From positions 16,954-80,953 of the forward strand of contig NZ_JAKILU010000018.1 in assembly GCF_023283485.1 (NCBI RefSeq): a stretch of 64,000 nucleotides of DNA, written 5' to 3'. Both the position numbers and the translations under genes were made by a program. The DNA is from Shewanella glacialipiscicola (GTDB taxonomy: Bacteria > Pseudomonadota > Gammaproteobacteria > Enterobacterales > Shewanellaceae). Shown in pieces: positions 36,656 to 47,019 of the stretch (positions within the stretch are counted from its first letter, which is position 1; the number at the start of each line of letters is the position of its first letter). The notes below the pieces were generated by a model, which was not told the origin of the DNA, ran no database searches, and saw only the letters and a list, made by a program, of their open reading frames with translations.

Positions 36656-37726
36656 CTATGACTTTTTAGGAAAAACAGGGTAAGACTCAGTGCCTAACAC
36701 TTTGCCATCAACACTCAGCCCATAATAGTCACTGTCATTATGGTATTTCTCTTGAGCCTGTTTGACATCACCTTTGCTACGCGGATCCTGTGGACGCTCG
36801 TGAGAGTTGATATAAGCGGCAACATCCCAAGCTTGTTGGTGAGTCAACTGCATGCTCTTACCAAAGGGCATATTCTCATAAATGAAAAATGCAGCGGTGT
36901 TGACTCTGTGCATACCCGCACCCCAGTTGTAACTTTTAGGTCCCCACAGCGGCGGTAGTGCATACACGCCAGCAATCGCTTGACCTTGACCATCAACACT
37001 GTGGCAAGTTTGGCAATGGGCTACATACACCTCTTTACCCCGTTCTGGCGAATAGGCGAGTTCAGGTTTTGGTATTTCAGGATAAGCTCGACCCGGCAAG
37101 TTGGCACGCTGCTCAACGGTCATCACCTTAGCTAATCCCTCTGGTAGTGGGAAATCTTCACGTTTGGCGCCTTTAAGCAGTTCAGTATCACTCAGCTCAG
37201 GGACTGGACCACTGATTTTGGCTTCATCCATCAAGCCGCCCATACCTAACCAATAAGCGTAGGCAGAAAGTGCCACTAACTCAGGACTACCCGAAGCTGG
37301 GGCTTTGCCATTCATAGAATAGTTAAAGCAACCTTGGATGCGCTCTTCAAAGCTACTGACTTTATCGTCTTTTTTACGATAAGCCGGATAGGCAAAATAA
37401 GCGCCCCATAACGGTGAGGCATTAGCCTTGCGGCCAGCATCCATATGGCAATTAGTACAGTTAAGTTCATTACCCACATACTTGTCGCGCAGCTGCTGCG
37501 TATTAACAAACAGTTGATAACCTAAACGCACCTTATCGCCAAAAGCCCCATCAGGGATTGCACTTAAAGGTCTAGGCGTTAAATAGGTTTGCTCTGGCAT
37601 TTTAGGGAAAGAAGGTAACGGTGCTTGTTTATCAGGACGCTCCGGTGCCTGTTCCGTTGAAGATGCTTGCGCCTGAAGGGTAAATAATCCCGTCGCAGCC
37701 AGTAATAACATTGCAGAATATTTCAT
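36656..37726 (-). CDS. tsdA: Diheme c-type cytochrome: thiosulfate dehydrogenase / tetrathionate reductase TsdA
   Basis: 356 residues. It interconverts thiosulfate and tetrathionate in the periplasm. A signal peptide ends at QAQA (~21). Heme 1 is bound at CTNCH (Cys90, Cys93, His94). GCFNYSMNG places Cys133 where TsdA enzymes have their unusual cysteine heme ligand. Heme 2 is bound at CQTCH (Cys238, Cys241, His242), with Met286 or Lys290 in YENMPFGK as likely distal ligand. Length, heme spacing and the Cys motif together support TsdA over a generic cytochrome. It is ten bases downstream of a diheme cytochrome like TsdB, its usual redox partner. Direction of reaction in vivo is not known from sequence. 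Confidence 0.88.
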   Translation of the reverse strand: MKYSAMLLLAATGLFTLQAQASSTEQAPERPDKQAPLPSFPKMPEQTYLTPRPLSAIPDGAFGDKVRLGYQLFVNTQQLRDKYVGNELNCTNCHMDAGRKANASPLWGAYFAYPAYRKKDDKVSSFEERIQGCFNYSMNGKAPASGSPELVALSAYAYWLGMGGLMDEAKISGPVPELSDTELLKGAKREDFPLPEGLAKVMTVEQRANLPGRAYPEIPKPELAYSPERGKEVYVAHCQTCHSVDGQGQAIAGVYALPPLWGPKSYNWGAGMHRVNTAAFFIYENMPFGKSMQLTHQQAWDVAAYINSHERPQDPRSKGDVKQAQEKYHNDSDYYGLSVDGKVLGTESYPVFPKKS

Positions 37727-37736
37727 GGCCGGTTCC

Positions 37737-38360
37737 TTATTTCAAATTGGCAAAGTAAGTTGCTAAAGCGTCAACCTCAGCAGCGGTAAGCTTGTTGGCA
37801 ACATTCGCCATCATGCCATCAACATCACCTTTACGCGCGCCATCTTGCCATGCCAATAACTGTGTTTTGATATAACTGGCTTGTTGACCTGCTAAGCGAG
37901 GAAATAAACCACCGCCTAATCCCGAAGGGCCATGACATGTCACGCAGGCTGGTAAACCACGAGACCAATCACCTTGGTAAGCTAAACGTGCAGTATCGTC
38001 AGCAAAAGTAACCTGTTTACCGCGGATCAATGGCGTAACCTGGGTCTTAACTTGCTGGGCTGAAAAATAGCTGGCGACTTGCTCAATCCCGTCGCCTTGA
38101 AGCGTCATAGCCATTGGCATCATAGTGGCATTTTGGCGTATGCCCTTTTGAAAATGGTGTAGCTGCGTTGAAATGTATTCCGATGAGAGTCCAGCCAATC
38201 GTGGGCCAAGCGGTTCAATACCCTCACCTTGTGCGCCATGACAGCTCACACAAAGTTGTGCTGATGGAGGCATAGCGCCTGTGGGTTGCACAGGAGTATC
38301 CGAGGCGGCAGCATAGCCACTGACAAGCGTCAGGCTAATGACCAATGTGTTAATCTTCAT
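37737..38360 (-). CDS. tsdB: Diheme cytochrome c (cytochrome c4-like), TsdB partner
   Basis: 207 residues with a signal peptide (1-19) and two cytochrome c domains. Heme 1 is in LCVSCHGAQGEG with a probable distal Met in ATMMPMAM; heme 2 is in ACVTCHGPSGLGG with Met near GMMANVANKL. The internal repeat RLAGLSSEYISTQLHHFQKG / RLAGQQASYIKTQLLAWQDG shows a duplication typical of cytochrome c4. Directly upstream of tsdA in the same orientation, so it probably carries electrons to or from TsdA. Two inverted repeats lie in the gap before it. Confidence 0.88.
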   Translation of the reverse strand: MKINTLVISLTLVSGYAAASDTPVQPTGAMPPSAQLCVSCHGAQGEGIEPLGPRLAGLSSEYISTQLHHFQKGIRQNATMMPMAMTLQGDGIEQVASYFSAQQVKTQVTPLIRGKQVTFADDTARLAYQGDWSRGLPACVTCHGPSGLGGGLFPRLAGQQASYIKTQLLAWQDGARKGDVDGMMANVANKLTAAEVDALATYFANLK

Positions 38361-38411
38361 TTGCGTTCCTTTAAAAGGGGTGAAGCTCTAAAGCATAGGT
38401 GGTTATTATTG

Positions 38412-38439
38412 TTTATGCTTATTTTCAGCTAAGCATAAA
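38412..38439. promoter_or_regulatory. Inverted repeat upstream of tsdB, possible operator
   Basis: TTTATGCTT (38412-38420) and AAGCATAAA (38431-38439) form a perfect inverted repeat. A third copy of AAGCATA lies at 38392-38398, 32 bases before the tsdB start. The spacing suits a dimeric regulator, whose identity is unknown. Confidence 0.45.
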
Positions 38440-38487
38440 GTACAATTACGTCTTATTTATTATGCAGTAAAAACCGAATTGATTTAT

Positions 38488-38510
38488 TTTTGCAGTCATC
38501 AACTGCAAAA
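38488..38510. terminator. Hairpin after the DUF2955 gene, possible terminator
   Basis: TTTTGCAGT (38488-38496) pairs exactly with ACTGCAAAA (38502-38510). It lies 24 bases beyond the stop of the 38534-39565 gene. The tail is T-rich on the plus strand and AATAAATC on the minus strand, so its strength as terminator is uncertain. Confidence 0.5.
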
Positions 38511-38533
38511 TAGTCTCACTAGTTTAATACACA

Positions 38534-39565
38534 CTAATAACCAAAACGAGTTGATTCAAAACGATTCAATATTTTATGGATTAAATAACACATAAATAAT
38601 GTGGCGACGATGGCAATAAAAATACTGCTCACCCGATAAAGGGCGCTAAAGATAAGATCATTGCCTGGGGTAAGATATTGCCCAAATAAAATACCTAAGG
38701 TTGTCAGCGCGCCAAACCCCACTCCTGAGCCATTGGCTTCCCTAACGTGTGCTTGGCTAAATAGCATTAATCCTATCCACAACAAGGGCACAATCAATAG
38801 CAATAACCCAGACCAATCATAAAGAAAAAACTGTACTAACACCCCAAATGACACGCCAAGTAACGTACCAATGGCACGTTTACGGGCATAATCTAAGGCG
38901 CCATCCCAGTGCATAGGAAACAACAATAATAAAGTTGTCGCTTGGGCTGACATAGAGTCTCGTAAATCGAATATTTGAAATATTAGAAAGGAAGCCGTCG
39001 CAATACTGGCCCCAAGCAACGCCTCATGTCGCATCCGGTGTGGCGCCTTAGGTCCGGGCTTATAAGGCACTCTGGGCTCTACATCTGGCCAAAGTGCCAT
39101 CATTAAATAAGCTATCACCACTGAGAGTACCGTGGCCCAGAAATTACTGAATACTAAGTCATTTAAATCGGTATTAGGATAACTGGAGAAATGCAGCATA
39201 ATGCTCAAACTCAGCACACCATTGGCACCAAATAGAAATAAACTGCCGCGTGACATGGCGGCAAAACGATATAAAAACAGTAAAAAAACAATCGGCGTCA
39301 TTAATCCTGGATGGCTACCAAAAAAACCACCGAGTAATCCGACTTCAATACCCGCCATTACCGATGAAGCTAATAGCTGACGCATAGCATGGCCGCTCAT
39401 CACCGGCACTAATCCAAGCAATAGCATAGGTGTGACCGTAAAAAATACGCCATTACTCCAGCCAAAAATTTTGCACAGGGTAAAACCAATGGTGCCTCCG
39501 GTTGCAATGCGCAAGCACTGGCGTAAATCGTTGGCAGTCAGTGGACTATGGCGTAATAACAACAT
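38534..39565 (-). CDS. DUF2955-type inner-membrane protein of an export operon (FUSC-like)
   Basis: 343 residues with two blocks of hydrophobic helices separated by a basic loop near 170 (RVPYKPGPKAPHRMRHE). This matches the layout of the DUF2955 / aromatic-acid exporter (AaeB/FUSC-like) group. It opens with LTANDLRQCLRIATGGTIGF. It follows the HlyD-type adaptor gene on the same strand after a 204-base gap. Together with the MarR regulator they resemble E. coli AaeAB-type systems that pump out small aromatic or hydrophobic acids. The substrate is inferred only in that general sense. Confidence 0.82.
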   Translation of the reverse strand: MLLLRHSPLTANDLRQCLRIATGGTIGFTLCKIFGWSNGVFFTVTPMLLLGLVPVMSGHAMRQLLASSVMAGIEVGLLGGFFGSHPGLMTPIVFLLFLYRFAAMSRGSLFLFGANGVLSLSIMLHFSSYPNTDLNDLVFSNFWATVLSVVIAYLMMALWPDVEPRVPYKPGPKAPHRMRHEALLGASIATASFLIFQIFDLRDSMSAQATTLLLLFPMHWDGALDYARKRAIGTLLGVSFGVLVQFFLYDWSGLLLLIVPLLWIGLMLFSQAHVREANGSGVGFGALTTLGILFGQYLTPGNDLIFSALYRVSSIFIAIVATLFMCYLIHKILNRFESTRFGY

Positions 39566-39769
39566 ACAGCTCGCCTTGTATTAAATTTATTTTCATCGTA
39601 AATCTATATCCACAGTGCAGCTTACCTAGATTGGTACTCATCTACATTACAACTCATTTAAATTGATCATGCTTGGGGTAACCCCCTGCATTTAGGGGAA
39701 AGCTGAACCCATTAATTAGGTCAGTTTTTTAGAAATAACCTATTTCCGCGGCCAACATGAAGCATAAAT

Positions 39770-40843
39770 TTAGTAGATATAATGCAGCACACTAATGACT
39801 TTTATTTGTAGCTTAGCTAACAGGCTAAATAGACTATTTTCAGGTAGTAGCTGTACCGTCGCGCGCGCTCCGGCGGGTAAGTTATTCAATGCATTACCCT
39901 CTAATACTAAGTGCAACCTTAAACGTTGCGCATCGCGTACCCAACGATCTGATTCTTGTGGCGCAGCTAAACGACCATTCGCATCAAACTGCCCTGCACT
40001 CACCCCAGCATCAACACTGCTCACTTGCGCACGATAAAGTCGGCCAGGCTCACCATCAAAAGCAATCAAAGCAATAGAAGAAGCTGTAATACCGCGTAAA
40101 CTTTTTTCACGAAAATCAGCAATAATATCAACTTTATCTGATACCAATGCGAGAAGTGGCTGTCCAACAGAAGCAAAGCTACCCACTTCAAGTTGTAGAT
40201 TCGTTACCACACCATCCTGATCAGCATGGATTTGCGTATAGGATAAGTTAAGTTCAGCTTGTTCTAAGTGATTTTGTGCTTGGCGCACTTTAAGATTGCC
40301 GTCACCATAAACGCCACGGCTCACTTTTAACTTTTCTAAACGGGCTTGCGCCGCGAGTAAATTCGCTTCCGCGGTAGCAGCATCACTACTGGCCTGATCG
40401 CGTTGCTGTAAAGAAATACCGTGGGTGACATATAAGGTATCAAGACGTTTAGCTTCACTGCGTTTTTGCTGCGCCGTCGTCATACTGGCATTCACATCCG
40501 CTTTAGCGGCTAAAAGTGAAGCATCTAACTCTGCGTTATCTTGCCAAACTTGCTCTAATGCTAACTTAGCTTGGGATGCTGCCAATAAATAAGGCGCAGG
40601 ATCGACCTCGAATAATAAATCCCCTTTCACGACGGTCTGATTATTAGTTACCGCTATTGTTTGAATTTTACCATTAATTTGTGGCGTGACTTTTGTCACT
40701 ACACGAGTCGCCATAGCCTGAGGTGTTAAGGGCATCACAGTGTCTGCAAACATAAAATAGCCAAATATCAGCACGAAACCGAGCATTGCTATTTTAACTA
40801 AGCGGGCAAATTGTTGATCCGGTGTCATCTTTTTCTCACTCAA
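39770..40843 (-). CDS. HlyD/EmrA-family membrane fusion protein
   Basis: 357 residues. A single N-terminal membrane helix (~16-32, IAMLGFVLIFGYFMFADTV) is followed by a lipoyl half (KVTPQINGKIQTIAVTNNQTV), an alpha-hairpin (~75-190), the second lipoyl half (YTQIHADQDGVVTNLQLEVG) and a beta-barrel (LPAGARATVQLLPEN). It would link the inner-membrane partner at 38534-39565 to the periplasm or an outer-membrane channel. Its start overlaps the end of the MarR gene by eight bases, so the two are coupled and share the operator at 41322-41366. Confidence 0.92.
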   Translation of the reverse strand: MSEKKMTPDQQFARLVKIAMLGFVLIFGYFMFADTVMPLTPQAMATRVVTKVTPQINGKIQTIAVTNNQTVVKGDLLFEVDPAPYLLAASQAKLALEQVWQDNAELDASLLAAKADVNASMTTAQQKRSEAKRLDTLYVTHGISLQQRDQASSDAATAEANLLAAQARLEKLKVSRGVYGDGNLKVRQAQNHLEQAELNLSYTQIHADQDGVVTNLQLEVGSFASVGQPLLALVSDKVDIIADFREKSLRGITASSIALIAFDGEPGRLYRAQVSSVDAGVSAGQFDANGRLAAPQESDRWVRDAQRLRLHLVLEGNALNNLPAGARATVQLLPENSLFSLLAKLQIKVISVLHYIY

Positions 40844-41321
40844 TTATTACCGGCGCGGTGGCCATTTTCGCTAACGCATTGTGGCTAATTAGTCCAATAA
40901 TGCGTTCAAATTCATTAAGCTCAACAGCACTAATGCCCGTTAGCAATTCACTACGTACTTGAATAATCCGTTTTTCTACTTGCGTTAATACATCACGCCC
41001 CGCTGGCGTCAGGCTCACAATCCTTGCGCGTTTATCCTTTTTACAGCTATGGCGGCAGACTAACCCTTGCTCTTCTAATTGACCTAAGGTCCGCATTAAA
41101 GACGCTAATTCAATTTCGAGTGCATCGGCGAGCACTTTTTGGCTCACATTGTCACCTAAACGCAATAGCTTCCAGAGCGCTGTCCAGCGTGGATGAGTTA
41201 ACTCTAGCGGTGCGAGTTCAATATCAGCCACCGTGCGCCATAGTCGATGTAAACGCCCTAGATTTTCTGCCAGCGATAACTCTTTAAGCCGCTCTAGTTC
41301 AGTATCCATGTCATTATCCAT
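40836..41321 (-). CDS. MarR-family transcriptional regulator (SlyA-like)
   Basis: 161 residues from ATG 41321; a second ATG at 41309 has GGAT seven bases upstream and may be the real start. The winged helix-turn-helix spans ~45-105: LTHPRWTALWKLLR, KVLADALEIELASLMRTLGQLEEQGLV and the wing CRHSCKKDKRARIVSLTPAG. Dimerisation helices lie at both ends. It heads the operon with hlyD and the DUF2955 gene. Immediately upstream lie two copies of CTTAGC-NN-GCTAAG, so autorepression is likely, relieved by a small ligand as for other MarR proteins. Confidence 0.92.
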   Translation of the reverse strand: MDNDMDTELERLKELSLAENLGRLHRLWRTVADIELAPLELTHPRWTALWKLLRLGDNVSQKVLADALEIELASLMRTLGQLEEQGLVCRHSCKKDKRARIVSLTPAGRDVLTQVEKRIIQVRSELLTGISAVELNEFERIIGLISHNALAKMATAPVIIE

Positions 41322-41366
41322 TTACTTAGCAGGCTAAGCATTATACTTACTTAGCCTGCTAAGTAA
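41322..41366. promoter_or_regulatory. Double palindromic operator for the MarR-type regulator
   Basis: TTACTTAGCAGGCTAAG (41322-41338) recurs as its exact reverse complement at 41350-41366. Each arm is itself a 14-base palindrome, CTTAGC-NN-GCTAAG, with centres 25 bases apart. It begins immediately next to the first possible ATG (41319-41321), so a bound repressor would cover the ribosome site and promoter end. The symmetry fits MarR dimers. Confidence 0.85.
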
Positions 41367-41527
41367 ATATTTAGAATTAAAAAAACTTGTGTGCTACAGA
41401 TCACAAAACGACCCCGAATAAAAAATATCAGTTAAAATGACTTATGCCATCGTAAATCTGCAATTGATGCATCCTTATAATTGCAGGCAAGTAAATAAGA
41501 TTGATATATCCAACTGGGAAATTTACC

Positions 41528-43432
41528 GTGATAAACCTAAAAATTAGTTCGAGGATCGTAATTGGTATCTGCTTATTATTGTTAGCAATGATGGGATTTA
41601 TCTTGCCGTTCGTACTGTCAGAATTCAGCAATCAGGTTGAAAAGTCCGAACAACGAGAACTACAAAAGTTATATGAAACCGCCGTTGCTGAAATTACTTC
41701 GTCAGGCAAGCTTGCGCAGGCAATGGCAACAATTATTTCATTAACACCTGAAATTCAAAGCGACTTTGCTGAACAAAACCGTGATGCACTTGCTGCGCGC
41801 ACTTTGCCAATATTTAAACAATTGAAGCAAGAATTTGACGTACAACAATTTCAATTTCACACCTCACCCGCCACTTCTTTTTTACGATTACACCGCCCAG
41901 AGAAATTTGGCGATGATCTCAGCGCTATCCGTAAAACAATTGTTGAAACCAATACGCAAAAACACTCATTAAGCGGTCTGGAGTACGGTGTTGAAGGCTT
42001 AGGTATTCGTGGTTTAGTGCCGATGAATTATCAGGGGAACCATACTGGCTCAGTCGAATTAGGCATGTCATTTGGGCAACCTTTCTTTGATAACTTTAAA
42101 CAGGCCTATCAAGCAGATATTGCTTTGTTATTACCCGAAGGTAATGGATTCAAACCCTTTGGCGCTACATTTACACCAGATACTCAAGCAGTAAGTGAGC
42201 TTAAAGCGGTCATGCAAGGCAACAAAGTCAGCCGAAAAATCACCTTAAATAACACATCTTACGCGCTATATCGTCACGCCATAAAAGATTACTCAGGGCA
42301 AATATTTGGAGTACTTGATATTGCAATGGACAGAAGCCACACCGAGCGAGCCATTGCTAATATTCGTTTAAAGCTATTACTAATTGGTTTAGCCGCACTC
42401 TTTGTCGGTACAGGTATCGCTTGGTTTATCGCTAAAAGTATTACTCGCCCTATCGCAGAAACAACCGCTGCCATGAATGATATTGCTGAAGGAGAAGGCG
42501 ATTTAACACGTCGAATGGTTATTACAAGCAAAGATGAAATTGCCGAATTAGCACAGGCGTTTAACCGCTTTGTCGAAAAAATCCACTCTACCGTTTCGCA
42601 GGTTTCTGACTCGACGAATTTACTGGCAACCTCGGCCGAAGAAATGTCGGGGATTACGCGAGAAACCCAGCAAATGGCGCATCGTCAGTATCTCGAAACT
42701 GAACAAGTTGCCACCGCCATGAACGAAATGGCTGCTACCGTTCAAGAAGTCGCTCAAAACGCGACCGATGCTGCTGACGCCGCTAATCATGCCGATGAGT
42801 CAACTGAACAAGGTAAATTGGTGGTACAAAAAGTCGTCGCAACGATTAACATCCTCGCCGAAGAGATTGCAAATGCGGCCAACGCAATCGATGATTTAGA
42901 GCGGAACACCACTGAAATTGATTCAGTATTGATCGTTATTCGTAATATCGCCGACCAAACCAACTTACTTGCACTTAATGCCGCAATTGAGGCCGCTAGA
43001 GCCGGAGAGCAGGGACGAGGTTTTGCAGTAGTGGCCGATGAGGTTCGCACTCTTGCCAGTCGCACCCAAACCTCAACCTCTGAAATTCAGCAGATGATTG
43101 AAGTCTTGCAACAAAAAGCCAAGTCGACCGTTGCCGCTATGAAGACCAGCACCACTACGACGCAAAATTGTGTTGAACAGGTGCATCAAGCCGGTGAGTC
43201 ACTCGAAGCGATAACGCACGCAGTATCAACCATTAGCCAAATGAATATTCAAATTGCCAGCGCTGCAAATGAGCAATGTGCTGTCTCGGCAGAAATTAAT
43301 CAAAACGTAAATAACATCAACGATATTGCCAATAGCTCAACCCAAGCCGCACAGCAAACGGCGCAGGCGGGCGACGAACTGGCACAACTATCTGCACGTT
43401 TACAAATTCTATTAGCACAATTTAAGATTTAG
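41528..43432 (+). CDS. Methyl-accepting chemotaxis protein with double-Cache-type sensor
   Basis: 634 residues from GTG 41528 (GGGA eight bases before); a TTG nine codons earlier is in frame. Helix 1 is at ~8-30 ([22 protein letters not shown]). The periplasmic sensor contains [23 protein letters not shown] and [10 protein letters not shown], which recall the dCache_3 type. Helix 2 is near 275-295 ([19 protein letters not shown]), followed by HAMP ([19 protein letters not shown]). The signalling tip is [20 protein letters not shown]. The ligand is unknown. Divergent from the MarR operon. Confidence 0.93.
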   Translation: MINLKISSRIVIGICLLLLAMMGFILPFVLSEFSNQVEKSEQRELQKLYETAVAEITSSGKLAQAMATIISLTPEIQSDFAEQNRDALAARTLPIFKQLKQEFDVQQFQFHTSPATSFLRLHRPEKFGDDLSAIRKTIVETNTQKHSLSGLEYGVEGLGIRGLVPMNYQGNHTGSVELGMSFGQPFFDNFKQAYQADIALLLPEGNGFKPFGATFTPDTQAVSELKAVMQGNKVSRKITLNNTSYALYRHAIKDYSGQIFGVLDIAMDRSHTERAIANIRLKLLLIGLAALFVGTGIAWFIAKSITRPIAETTAAMNDIAEGEGDLTRRMVITSKDEIAELAQAFNRFVEKIHSTVSQVSDSTNLLATSAEEMSGITRETQQMAHRQYLETEQVATAMNEMAATVQEVAQNATDAADAANHADESTEQGKLVVQKVVATINILAEEIANAANAIDDLERNTTEIDSVLIVIRNIADQTNLLALNAAIEAARAGEQGRGFAVVADEVRTLASRTQTSTSEIQQMIEVLQQKAKSTVAAMKTSTTTTQNCVEQVHQAGESLEAITHAVSTISQMNIQIASAANEQCAVSAEINQNVNNINDIANSSTQAAQQTAQAGDELAQLSARLQILLAQFKI

Positions 43433-43452
43433 CGATTATTCGCCTAAAAACA

Positions 43453-43482
43453 AAAACGCCGCATTTATTGCGGCGTTTTTTT
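43453..43482. terminator. Bidirectional terminator between the chemoreceptor and metF
   Basis: AAAACGCCGCA pairs with TGCGGCGTTTT over a short loop. T-runs occur in both directions between converging genes. Confidence 0.92.
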
Positions 43483-43510
43483 ATCTGACATTTCCTGCAT
43501 CTATAGCAAA

Positions 43511-44431
<921 letters not shown>

Positions 44432-44452
44432 CTAATATGAATTAGTTTAAAT

Positions 44453-44476
44453 GGACGTTTAGACGTCTACATGTCC
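44453..44476 (-). promoter_or_regulatory. MetJ operator (three tandem met boxes) of metF
   Basis: Three adjoining 8-mers, GGACGTTT, AGACGTCT and ACATGTCC, fit the MetJ consensus AGACGTCT, the centre one perfectly. MetJ dimers bind such boxes side by side with SAM as corepressor. Confidence 0.88.
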
Positions 44477-44567
44477 ATATACTAGAGAAACTAAGATGTA
44501 AGTCAAGCCAAAAAATGCCCATCTCAGTATTTTCTGTCCGCTAAAGCCGACTATTTATTTTAGCCAA

Positions 44568-44593
44568 TAAAAAAGGACTCGAAGGAGTCCTTT
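44568..44593 (-). terminator. Rho-independent terminator after metL
   Basis: AAAGGACTC pairs with GAGTCCTTT across a four-base loop. On the minus strand it is followed by TTTTTTATTGG. Confidence 0.88.
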
Positions 44594-44611
44594 AAGAGGG
44601 TTGATTGTGGG

Positions 44612-47005
44612 TTATTCCTGCAGCAGATCGCGACAGATCTGTGTCAGATCCGACTGCACCGCGGCGGCGGTCACTTCGCGCCCTGCGCCCGGTCCACGGA
44701 TAATCAACGGGTTACCTTGGTAGAAGACACTGCGGATCACAAACACGTTATCGCCTGGGGTTAAGTTAGCGTAGGGATGATGGACATCAATCCATTGCAA
44801 ACCGACTTCGGCTTTAAGCTCTGGGCCGCTGTTATCTAAAGATGCCACGTATCTGAGTACCTTATTTTGCTCCGCCGCTGCGCCGTATTGCTGCAGTAAA
44901 TCGTGATCTAACTCGCCAATACGAGCCATAAATTGATCTAAGGGAATATCGGCCAAGTCGGCTGGTACGAGTGAGCGTAGTTCAATATCTTCAAGCTCTA
45001 TTTCAAGGCCAATCTCACGGGCCAAGATAAGCAGTTTACGCTGCATATCGCGACCTGACAGATCGTCGCGCGGATCCGGCTCAGTGATACCTAACCCTCT
45101 GGCTTCAATCACTAATTCAGAAAATGGCTTGCTGGTGTCGTATTTCTCAAATAACCAACACAGGGTGCCAGAAAAAATCCCGCCCACGGCCTCAACACTA
45201 TCGCCGCTGTTACGCAAATCATTGAGCGCATGTTGAATAGGTAAACCTGCGCCACAACTGGCATTATAGCGCCAAAATAAACGGCGATTACCTAACTGCT
45301 GCTTTAACTCACGGTAGAAAGGCAATGGGCCTGAGCCTGCGAGTTTATTGGCACTGACAATATGAATGCCGCGCTCAAATAACTCAGGATATTGCAGCGT
45401 TAAACTGGCGCTGGCACTGATATCTAAGGCCACCAGCTCATCACATTTAACCTGTTCTAATTGTTCGAACAAATGCTCGTACTGCCACGGCGTTGCCTCG
45501 GTATTAAACTCACTCTGCCACGCCGCGAGATTAATCCCTGCGGGTTTAATCAAGGCTTTACTCGAACTAACTAAGCCGACCAACTCAACACTGGCTTCGA
45601 GTTCACGGTCAAGAGATGGCGAAACTGACTTAAATAAATCAACCCACGCCTCACCGATATTGCCTACACCCAGCAATAAAACGCCAATGCGCTTACGCGG
45701 GCCTGCACAGCGGCGATGCACCTTTTGCGTTAATAGATTGACCTGCGACTGTGGTACCAAAGTCACCAAACTTAAGTCACCACTAAACAAAGGTTTAGCG
45801 TCACGGCTCAGTAAGCGAGCAAAACTGCGACGATAATGCTCAGCATCAGCACTGACTAATGCCACTAGGCCGAGATCTGTGTTGATCTGCTGATCGCTGA
45901 TCCCTAATGCTTGTGCCTCGGCATCGAGTAATATTTGAACTTGTTTTTGATTTTCAGCGGTATAGGCCAGCTCCACCCTTTGATGGGCAGACGTCCAATG
46001 AGCCAATGGTGTTAAACCCGCGGCTATCAATAAATCTAATAAATGAGTTAACTTGCCAGTAAATTTAAAACCAAATAGCACCACAGTATTGAGGTTAGTG
46101 ACTACCGGTGCACTCGCCGACGAGCTGTGGGGCGCGATTAAGGTAAAATCAGTGTGCGAGGCATAACTTGAGCGCACCGCTAAACTCACTTCGGTATTAA
46201 ATAGCGGCTGCAAAGTGCGGCAATGCAATACTGGCGAGCCTAAACGCGCTAGACGGTCGGCTTCGGCAAGTGACATGCTTTTCAATAACTTAGCATCGTT
46301 TATCTTATTCGGGTCAGCATTGAACACCCCTTCTACATCGGTCCAAATGGTTACCCGCTCAATATCGGCAAGGCTAGCAATCAGGCTGGCGCTAAAATCT
46401 GAGCCGTTACGGCCAAGTAATAGCGTATCACCACGCTCGTTGGCGCAAATAAACCCTGTTATAACTAGTCGTTCATTTGGGTGCGCTGCTAATAATGCGT
46501 GTACTTTAGCGCGGGATTCCTGCAGCCGAATTTGCGGTACTGCGGCTTCATCGGCAATTAAAATGGAACAGGCATCCACATGGCTTGCAGCCACACCAGA
46601 TTCACGTAGCAGCGCCGCCATCAAACGAGCCGACCAACGCTCGCCAAAACTGACCACATAATTCACTTGGTATTCGTTATGCTGTTCAAGAGATAACAGG
46701 GTCACTAATTGCGATCTATCGGTACTTAAACGCTCACGTAAATCGCGGGCTTGCTCACTGGATAATAGTTGCTCAATTAAACCTTGTTGGTAGCTGATTA
46801 AGACCTGTAACTCTTCTTGCCATAATTGTCCTGCATCACGCAGCGACAGTAATTTATACAAGAAATTCGTGCTTTTACCCGCCGCAGACACCACCACTAA
46901 ATCATCGCTATGACCGTGGGTTAATAGAATATGGGCGACTCGGCGATAACAATCGGCATCCGCTAAACTGGAACCACCAAATTTGTGTAAGTGACAACGT
47001 GCCAT
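44612..47005 (-). CDS. metL: Bifunctional aspartokinase / homoserine dehydrogenase II
   Basis: 797 residues. It phosphorylates aspartate (N-terminal domain) and reduces aspartate semialdehyde to homoserine (C-terminal domain), on the route to methionine. The kinase opens HKFGGSSLADADCYRRVA and has NGSDFSASLIASL. The middle (~300-440) is an ACT-type regulatory region. The dehydrogenase begins near 455 with the NAD-binding IGVLLLGVGNIGEAW and includes SANKLAGSG and GIFSGTLCWLF. Gene position after metB (14-base gap) identifies it as MetL rather than ThrA. Expected to be repressed by MetJ from the metB promoter. Confidence 0.96.
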   Translation of the reverse strand: MARCHLHKFGGSSLADADCYRRVAHILLTHGHSDDLVVVSAAGKSTNFLYKLLSLRDAGQLWQEELQVLISYQQGLIEQLLSSEQARDLRERLSTDRSQLVTLLSLEQHNEYQVNYVVSFGERWSARLMAALLRESGVAASHVDACSILIADEAAVPQIRLQESRAKVHALLAAHPNERLVITGFICANERGDTLLLGRNGSDFSASLIASLADIERVTIWTDVEGVFNADPNKINDAKLLKSMSLAEADRLARLGSPVLHCRTLQPLFNTEVSLAVRSSYASHTDFTLIAPHSSSASAPVVTNLNTVVLFGFKFTGKLTHLLDLLIAAGLTPLAHWTSAHQRVELAYTAENQKQVQILLDAEAQALGISDQQINTDLGLVALVSADAEHYRRSFARLLSRDAKPLFSGDLSLVTLVPQSQVNLLTQKVHRRCAGPRKRIGVLLLGVGNIGEAWVDLFKSVSPSLDRELEASVELVGLVSSSKALIKPAGINLAAWQSEFNTEATPWQYEHLFEQLEQVKCDELVALDISASASLTLQYPELFERGIHIVSANKLAGSGPLPFYRELKQQLGNRRLFWRYNASCGAGLPIQHALNDLRNSGDSVEAVGGIFSGTLCWLFEKYDTSKPFSELVIEARGLGITEPDPRDDLSGRDMQRKLLILAREIGLEIELEDIELRSLVPADLADIPLDQFMARIGELDHDLLQQYGAAAEQNKVLRYVASLDNSGPELKAEVGLQWIDVHHPYANLTPGDNVFVIRSVFYQGNPLIIRGPGAGREVTAAAVQSDLTQICRDLLQE

Positions 47006-47019
47006 CGATTATTCCTCTA

